From: Pseudomonadota bacterium
GTDB taxonomy: Bacteria; Pseudomonadota; Alphaproteobacteria; Sphingomonadales; Sphingomonadaceae
Length of the DNA: 11,095 nt
Direction: 5' to 3'
Assembly (NCBI GenBank): GCA_947474905.1
Contig: CANJKQ010000005.1
Location: 1 to 11,095, forward strand
Shown: piece by piece, positions 6,551-11,095 of the stretch
Numbering within the stretch: position 1 is the first letter of the stretch
How the letters are laid out: the number at the start of each line of letters is the position of its first letter
Translations under genes and position numbers: made by a program
Notes under the pieces: model-generated
The model's database searches: none
Seen by the model: only the letters and a program-made list of their open reading frames with translations
What the model was told of the DNA's origin: nothing

Positions 6551-7837
6551 ATGTTGCACGATCCTGCCCTTGCCAAGACCGCTGCCGAGGCTGATCCGCG
6601 CCCGGTTTCCGCCGTCAGCACGGGCGTTGGCCTGGCGGGGCTGGCGGGATTGCTCGCGTGGTGCGCCGTTGCCAAGTGGTTCGGCATGGCAGGGCCGCTT
6701 GCCGCGCTGACCAATGTTATTGCCTGCGGCGTGCCGATGGTGCTGTGGTCGGTGCTGGTCGACAAGGTCCACCGCCGCCCCTCAACCGGGATCGATTGGG
6801 CGCGCACGCCGCCGCTCAAGGACACGATCGACACCAGCCTCACCAAACTCGCCGGGCTATGGGCGACCTGGGCGTTGATCGCCGCCATTTATGCCACGGG
6901 CCGTTTCTATTGGCGTGGCAATTTCCTGTTCGCGATGGAAGTCTTCACGGTCGTGGCACCCGTGCTGTTCGCCGCCTCCATCCCTTATGTGATCTGGTTC
7001 GACCGCAAGCTGATCGAGCCCAGGGATGGCGCCTGGCATCTCGGCGCGTGGCTGATGAACCTGGAGGGCGCCGAGCCCGAGATGATCTATGCCCATCTGC
7101 GCGCCTGGGGCGTCAAGGCGTTTTTCCTCGCGTTCATGCTCGCCATCGTGCCGCCCGGTTTTGCCGACTTCGTCCGCGCCGACACGCATCTGCTGCTGAG
7201 CAATCCGGTGGCGCTCGCCAATTGGCTGATTACGTTCATGTTCGTCATCGACGTGGCGTTTGCGACTGTTGGTTATGTGCTGACGATGCGCGCGCTCGAT
7301 TCGCACATCCGCTCGGCCAATCCTTACGCGGCGGCGTGGATGGCCGCGCTCATCTGCTATCCGCCGTTCGTCTTGATGGGCGATGGCGGGCCGCTCGATT
7401 ACCATCCCGGCACCGCCGACTGGACGCATTGGCTTGCGGGCGAGCCGATACTGCTCTGGCTGTTCGGCGCCATGCTCGTCGCGCTGACCGCGATCTATGC
7501 CTGGGCGACGGTGGCATTCGGCTTCCGCTTTTCCAACCTCACACATCGCGGGATTTTGACGCACGGGCCCTATCGTTTCTCGCGCCACCCGGCTTATCTG
7601 TCGAAAAACCTGTTCTGGTGGCTCTCCACCCTGCCCTGGTTCACGACCGGCAGCGTCGTCGACGCGATGCGCGCGACGGTGCTGATGGGGGTGGTGAGCG
7701 GCATCTATTACTGGCGCGCCAAGACCGAGGAACGCCATTTGAGCGCCGACCCCGATTACCAGGCCTATTGGCATTGGATGGAACGCAATGGCGCCGTGCC
7801 CCGCTTCTTCGCCTTCGTGCTGGGGCGCCAGCTTTAG
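6551..7837 (+). CDS. Multi-pass membrane protein with isoprenylcysteine-methyltransferase/PEMT-like C-terminal domain
   Basis: A 428-aa integral membrane protein with about 8-9 predicted hydrophobic segments, roughly at residues 22-43, 48-70, 100-116, 128-150, 186-203, 220-246, 258-276, 298-323, and a broken one at 352-388. The C-terminus carries the ICMT/PEMT (DUF1295-like) methyltransferase signature. GPYRFSRHPAYL (339-350) and EERHL (393-397), followed by DYQAYWHWM (402-410), form the SAM-binding site in related enzymes. About 330 residues precede the motif, so it is longer than minimal bacterial ICMT homologues (about 150-220 aa). Bacteria lack CaaX-prenylated proteins, so the acceptor (lipid, isoprenoid or other) is unknown. 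The ATG at 6551 has no obvious ribosome binding site but no better start is seen. The gap from the DUF4440-like gene is 86 bp. Family call is good; function is not assigned. Confidence 0.8.
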   Translation: MLHDPALAKTAAEADPRPVSAVSTGVGLAGLAGLLAWCAVAKWFGMAGPLAALTNVIACGVPMVLWSVLVDKVHRRPSTGIDWARTPPLKDTIDTSLTKLAGLWATWALIAAIYATGRFYWRGNFLFAMEVFTVVAPVLFAASIPYVIWFDRKLIEPRDGAWHLGAWLMNLEGAEPEMIYAHLRAWGVKAFFLAFMLAIVPPGFADFVRADTHLLLSNPVALANWLITFMFVIDVAFATVGYVLTMRALDSHIRSANPYAAAWMAALICYPPFVLMGDGGPLDYHPGTADWTHWLAGEPILLWLFGAMLVALTAIYAWATVAFGFRFSNLTHRGILTHGPYRFSRHPAYLSKNLFWWLSTLPWFTTGSVVDAMRATVLMGVVSGIYYWRAKTEERHLSADPDYQAYWHWMERNGAVPRFFAFVLGRQL

Positions 7838-7956
7838 TCGCGTTGGACGGTCGTTGCGGTTGTGGCCAGCGGCGCTATTTCTGATTGGCCCGCCTGAGCG
7901 CAAGAGCCACAATGTGCTGACCTGGAAGCGCGCATAAGGCTGGTCCCCAAACCGTT

Positions 7957-7976
7957 CCCCCGGCACAAGCCGGGGG
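7957..7976. terminator. Strong stem-loop 1 between convergent genes
   Basis: CCCCCGGC (7957-7964)/GCCGGGGG (7969-7976) forms a perfect 8-bp stem with loop ACAA. It lies in the 186-bp gap (7838-8023) between the convergent methyltransferase-like gene and topA. It can fold on either strand and so may act as a bidirectional terminator, although it lacks a T-run. The first part of this gap, 7838-7956, shows no feature I can name. Confidence 0.5.
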
Positions 7977-7992
7977 TCTGGTGCCGCCAACG

Positions 7993-8012
7993 ACCCCAGC
8001 TTTCGCTGGGGT
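7993..8012. terminator. Strong stem-loop 2, just downstream of the topA stop
   Basis: ACCCCAGC (7993-8000)/GCTGGGGT (8005-8012) forms a perfect 8-bp stem with loop TTTC, starting 11 nt past the topA stop on the minus strand. It is 16 bp from stem-loop 1, has the same arm and loop length and a related arm sequence. Together they look like a dispersed sphingomonad intergenic repeat doing terminator duty. Confidence 0.5.
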
Positions 8013-8023
8013 GACGGGATCGG

Positions 8024-10609
8024 CTAGCCCTTTGCCTTGGCCTTTTTGGCCGAGGCCGCCTTGTCGGGCGCGGCTTTCTTGGGTGCCGGTTTTTTGGCCG
8101 CTGGTTTTTTGGCCGGGGCCTTTTTGGCGGCGGGCTTGCGCACGGCTTTCTTCGCCTTGGCGGGCGCAGCGGCGGCGCGGGCGTCGATCAATTGCGCGGC
8201 TTCCTCCAGCGTCAGCGCGTCGGGCGCCACCGTTTTCGGCAAGGTCGCGTTGGTGGTGCCGTCGGTAACGTACGCGCCGTAGCGGCCTTCCATCAGCTTG
8301 ATCTCGGCCTCGGTGCGCGGGTGCTTGCCCAGCAGCTTTAGCGGCTCGCGCGATCCGCGTTGCGGGCGACCGCCGCCCGCCGCCGCTTCAGCAAGCTTGA
8401 CGACAGCCGCGTTCATGCCGGTTTCGAACACCTCGGCGGTTGAGCCCAATCGCGCATATTTGCCGTCATGCGCAAGATAGGGGCCATAACGCCCGATCGA
8501 CGCCGTGATTTCCTTGCCCGTCTCCGGATGCGCGCCGATCGCGCGCGGCAGCGAGAGCAGCTTCAGCGCCCATTCCAGATCGAGCTCGGGAACGTCCTTG
8601 GGGATCGAGGCGCGCTTGGCGTCCTTGCCCTCGCCCAATTGGATGTACGGCCCAAATCGCCCGGAGCGTCTTGAGACTTCCAGCCCCGTTGCGGGTTCGG
8701 TGCCGAGCATTTCCGGCCCGCTATCCTCACCCGCCGATCCGCCTGCCTGGGCAAAGCGCCGCGTATATTTGCACTCTGGATAATTGGAGCAGGCGACAAA
8801 TGCCCCAAACCGCCCGCCGCGCAGGCTCAGCCGCCCCTGATGGCAATTGGGGCAGAGCCGGGGATCACTACCATCGCCCTTGTCGGGGAAAAGATAGGGT
8901 TCGAGGAATTTGTCGAGCTCTGCGGTGACTTCGCTCGGCTTGAAGTCCATGACTTGCTGGGTACGCGGCTTGAAATCACGCCAGAACGCCTCGAGCACTG
9001 CCTGCCATTCGGCCCGCCCGCCCGACACATCGTCAAGCTCGTCCTCCAGTTCGGCGGTATAGTCATAAGCGACATAGCGTTCGAAAAAGCGTTCGAGAAA
9101 CGCCGTCACCAGCCGCCCGCTCTCCTCCGCAAAGAACCGGTTTTTCTCGACGCGGACATAAGCGCGGTCCTTCAGCGTCTGGATGATCGAGGCATAGGTG
9201 GAGGGACGGCCAATGCCCAGTTCCTCCAGCCGCTTGACGAGCGACGCTTCGGAAAAGCGCGGCGGCGGCTGGGTGAAATGCTGTTCGGCGGTGACGGCCT
9301 TCTTGGCCGGCGCATCGCCATCGCGCAGGCGCGGCAGGCGGCCCTCGTCCTCGCCCTTTTCGTCGGTTCCTTCCTCGTAGAGCGCGAGATAACCGGGGAA
9401 GAGAACGACCTGGCCGGTCGCGCGTAACGCATGCTGCCCAGTGCCGTCGACCAGCTCGACCGAGGTGCGCTCCAATCGCGCCGACGCCATCTGGCTCGCC
9501 AGCGCGCGTTTCCAGATCAGGTCATAGAGCCGGGCATGATCGCCCGAACCCGCCCGGTCGCGGCCGAAATCGGTGGGGCGGATTGCCTCGTGCGCTTCCT
9601 GCGCATTCTTGGCCTTGGTCTGGTATTGGCGGGGCTTGTCGGGGACGTAGCTTGCGTCATAGCGATCGGCAACGGCGCGGCGCGCGGCGGAAATGGCGCT
9701 GTCGTCCATCTGCACGCCATCGGTGCGCATATAGGTGATCGCGCCATCCTCATAGAGCGCTTGCGCGATCCGCATGGTGTGGCTCGCCGAGAAACCTAGC
9801 TTGCGTGCGGCTTCCTGCTGCAAGGTCGAGGTGGTGAAGGGCGGCGGCGGGTTGCGCGTCGCGGGCTTGGTCTCAACGCTGGCGACGGTGAAACGAGCCG
9901 CCTCGACATCAGCCTTGGCGGCGAGCGCGTCACCCTCGCGGCCGATCGTCAGCCGGTCAATCTTGCGCCCCTGCCAGCGCACCAATCGCGCCGTAAAGGG
10001 CGTGCCGTCCTGCTCCATTTCGGCGGCGACCGACCAATATTCCTGGGGAACAAAGGCTTCGATCTCGCGCTCACGCTCGACGATCAGGCGTAGCGCGACC
10101 GACTGCACCCGGCCCGCCGATTTCGCCCCCGGCAGCTTGCGCCACAGCACGGGCGACAGCGTGAAGCCGACCAGATAATCGAGCGCGCGGCGCGCGCGAT
10201 AGGCATCGATCAGATCGTCATCGAGCGCGCGCGGGTGCTTCATCGCCTCGGTAACGGTCGCCTTGGTGATGGCGTTGAACGTCACCCGCTCGACGGATTT
10301 GGGCAGCGCCTTGCGGCCCCGCAGCACTTCCTGAACGTGCCAGCTGATCGCCTCGCCCTCACGATCAGGGTCGGTCGCCAGGATCAGCCGGTCGGCCTTT
10401 TTGGCCTCATCGGTGATGGCTTTGAGCTGCTTGGCCTTGTCGGCGTAATTTTCCCAATCCATCGCGAAGCCATGATCGGGATCAACCGAGCCGTCCTTGG
10501 GCGGCAGATCGCGGACATGGCCATAGCTCGCGAGCACGCGATAGCCGGGGCCGAGATATTTCTCGATGGTTTTCGCCTTGGCGGGCGATTCGACGATGAC
10601 AAGCTGCAT
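8024..10609 (-). CDS. topA: DNA topoisomerase I (type IA, omega protein)
   Basis: An 861-aa type IA topoisomerase that relaxes negative supercoils by single-strand passage, essential in most bacteria. The TOPRIM domain opens with IVESPAKAKTI (catalytic Glu7) and has the metal-binding ATDPDREGEAI (Asp80, Asp82, Glu84). The active-site tyrosine is Tyr293 in AITYMRTDG (codon 9733-9731). SAGRVQSVALRLIVERE is the conserved core segment. One four-cysteine zinc finger follows (Cys586, Cys589, Cys607, Cys613). Next come three TopA C-terminal repeats around GRFGPYI (650-656), GRYGPYL (706-712) and GRYGAYV (775-781), then a 46-residue Lys/Ala/Pro tail (816-861). Length and layout are usual for alphaproteobacteria. 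The ATG at 10609 gives the canonical N-terminus, although the Shine-Dalgarno is poor. The gene lies 71 bp after the partial gene at the right edge and converges on the membrane-protein gene. Confidence 0.98.
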   Translation of the reverse strand: MQLVIVESPAKAKTIEKYLGPGYRVLASYGHVRDLPPKDGSVDPDHGFAMDWENYADKAKQLKAITDEAKKADRLILATDPDREGEAISWHVQEVLRGRKALPKSVERVTFNAITKATVTEAMKHPRALDDDLIDAYRARRALDYLVGFTLSPVLWRKLPGAKSAGRVQSVALRLIVEREREIEAFVPQEYWSVAAEMEQDGTPFTARLVRWQGRKIDRLTIGREGDALAAKADVEAARFTVASVETKPATRNPPPPFTTSTLQQEAARKLGFSASHTMRIAQALYEDGAITYMRTDGVQMDDSAISAARRAVADRYDASYVPDKPRQYQTKAKNAQEAHEAIRPTDFGRDRAGSGDHARLYDLIWKRALASQMASARLERTSVELVDGTGQHALRATGQVVLFPGYLALYEEGTDEKGEDEGRLPRLRDGDAPAKKAVTAEQHFTQPPPRFSEASLVKRLEELGIGRPSTYASIIQTLKDRAYVRVEKNRFFAEESGRLVTAFLERFFERYVAYDYTAELEDELDDVSGGRAEWQAVLEAFWRDFKPRTQQVMDFKPSEVTAELDKFLEPYLFPDKGDGSDPRLCPNCHQGRLSLRGGRFGAFVACSNYPECKYTRRFAQAGGSAGEDSGPEMLGTEPATGLEVSRRSGRFGPYIQLGEGKDAKRASIPKDVPELDLEWALKLLSLPRAIGAHPETGKEITASIGRYGPYLAHDGKYARLGSTAEVFETGMNAAVVKLAEAAAGGGRPQRGSREPLKLLGKHPRTEAEIKLMEGRYGAYVTDGTTNATLPKTVAPDALTLEEAAQLIDARAAAAPAKAKKAVRKPAAKKAPAKKPAAKKPAPKKAAPDKAASAKKAKAKG
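8027..8164 (-). repeat. Low-complexity segment encoding the basic TopA tail, with a 15-bp tandem repeat
   Basis: These codons specify residues 816-861 of TopA, with 17 lysines among 46 residues in AKKPA-like units. At DNA level, 8086-8100 (CCGGTTTTTTGGCCG on plus) and 8101-8115 (CTGGTTTTTTGGCCG) are adjacent 15-bp units with one mismatch, and 8116-8130 is a degenerate third copy. The repeat is in frame, so unit gain or loss would only change tail length. The tail probably binds DNA non-specifically, like histone H1-type KAP-rich tails. Confidence 0.75.
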
Positions 10610-10680
10610 AATCGCGCGATCTAGGTGTCCTTACGTGCACGCGCGAGGGTGAATGGGCAAGGAGCGTCTCGTCAAGCCAA

Positions 10681-11095
10681 TCAGGGTTTGGTGCTCGCTG
10701 CGACATCCCACACAAAGGTGAGCGTGCCGGGGCGTCGGTCTTTCGGAAGCGAAAACACGAAGGTCTCGATGCTCGGATCGCATCGGCCAAACCCCTGGTT
10801 GAGGATGACCTTGCAATTGGTCAATCGACCGTCTGGGGTAACGGCGAACTGCACCCTGCCCAGCTCTTTGCGATACTCGTACCCCTCGATTATATCGAGT
10901 TTGGCGTCGTCCTGAAGCGCGCTGGTGCGAAAGACGCCACGGCGAAGGGCGTCAAGGCTGATCCCAAATGTTCTCGCCATATTTTGCGCCATGTTTGGGG
11001 CGCTACAGGCGGTTTCTTTGGGGATATTCTGCCAGAACGGGTCGGCCGCAACGTCGCACGAAGCGATGCTTCCATCTGCATTGAACTTGTACGAA
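10681..11095 (-). CDS. Hypothetical protein, C-terminal part (truncated by window edge); possibly TonB-C-like
   Basis: The minus-strand frame ending at the TGA at 10683-10681 is open to base 11094, giving 137 visible residues; the N-terminus lies outside. An internal Met at 10992 is not the start, because coding-like sequence (including CDVAADPFWQNIPKETAC) continues upstream of it in frame. The segment GRVQFAVTPDGRLTNCKVIL, with a following SIETFVFSLPKDRRPGTLTFVWDV, weakly resembles the beta-strand/DGR pattern of TonB C-terminal-like domains of sphingomonads. This is a tentative reading. Four cysteines in the visible part would suit a protein exported to the periplasm. It precedes topA by 71 bp on the same strand; co-transcription is possible but not shown. 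I do not recognise the family with confidence. Confidence 0.7.
   Translation of the reverse strand, partial: SYKFNADGSIASCDVAADPFWQNIPKETACSAPNMAQNMARTFGISLDALRRGVFRTSALQDDAKLDIIEGYEYRKELGRVQFAVTPDGRLTNCKVILNQGFGRCDPSIETFVFSLPKDRRPGTLTFVWDVAASTKP

Noticed and set aside
6658..7884. 408-codon plus-strand frame overlapping the methyltransferase-like gene
   Set aside because: Out-of-frame reading of the same DNA, with Arg-rich low-quality protein and no signature, against clear RHPAYL/EERHL motifs in the accepted frame.
6857..7990. 377-codon minus-strand open frame opposite the methyltransferase-like gene
   Set aside because: Its product is a charged Arg/His/Gly-rich shadow. It runs into stem-loops 1 and 2, while the opposite strand encodes a coherent membrane protein.

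Overview
The window is high-GC, gene-dense bacterial chromosome. Protein style, gene content, mixed ATG/GTG/TTG starts and GC-rich stem-loops between genes point to an alphaproteobacterium, most likely a sphingomonad (order Sphingomonadales). This assignment is inferred from protein character, not from a search. No phage, transposon, CRISPR array or rRNA gene is visible.

Layout, left to right. (1) The N-terminal part of an exported M28-family metallopeptidase lies on the minus strand and runs off the left edge (1-476). (2) tRNA-Tyr(GTA) is on the plus strand (619-705). (3) An NAD(P)H-dependent FMN-reductase-like flavoprotein is on the plus strand (861-1451). (4) A tight four-gene sugar-acid operon lies on the minus strand (5622 down to 1481). 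Its order is IlvD/EDD-family sugar-acid dehydratase, SMP-30-type lactonase, 2-dehydro-3-deoxygalactonokinase (dgoK), then 2-dehydro-3-deoxy-6-phosphogalactonate aldolase (dgoA). (5) tRNA-Gly(TCC) is on the minus strand (5765-5838). (6) Two plus-strand genes follow: a small exported DUF4440/NTF2-like protein (6027-6464) and a multi-pass membrane protein with an isoprenylcysteine-methyltransferase-like C-terminus (6551-7837). (7) Two strong stem-loops separate the latter from convergent topA. (8) topA, DNA topoisomerase I, is on the minus strand (10609 down to 8024). (9) The C-terminal part of an unrecognised minus-strand protein runs off the right edge (10681-11095).

The functional centre is the sugar-acid operon, a near-complete De Ley-Doudoroff-type route. 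A lactone is opened by the lactonase and the aldonate is dehydrated. The 2-keto-3-deoxy acid is phosphorylated by DgoK and split by DgoA to pyruvate and glyceraldehyde 3-phosphate. The dehydratase is an Fe-S IlvD/EDD enzyme rather than the enolase-superfamily DgoD of E. coli. A sugar 1-dehydrogenase, transporter and regulator are not in the window. The operon leader (5623-5764) holds three short inverted repeats that may be operator sites.

The operon and the flavoprotein gene sit between two tRNA genes whose 3' ends face inward. That is a suggestive arrangement but not proof of insertion. I found no clearly undescribed system. The most interesting points are the hybrid galactonate-type pathway with its leader repeats, the substrate-unknown methyltransferase-like membrane protein, and the paired stem-loops upstream of the topA stop.
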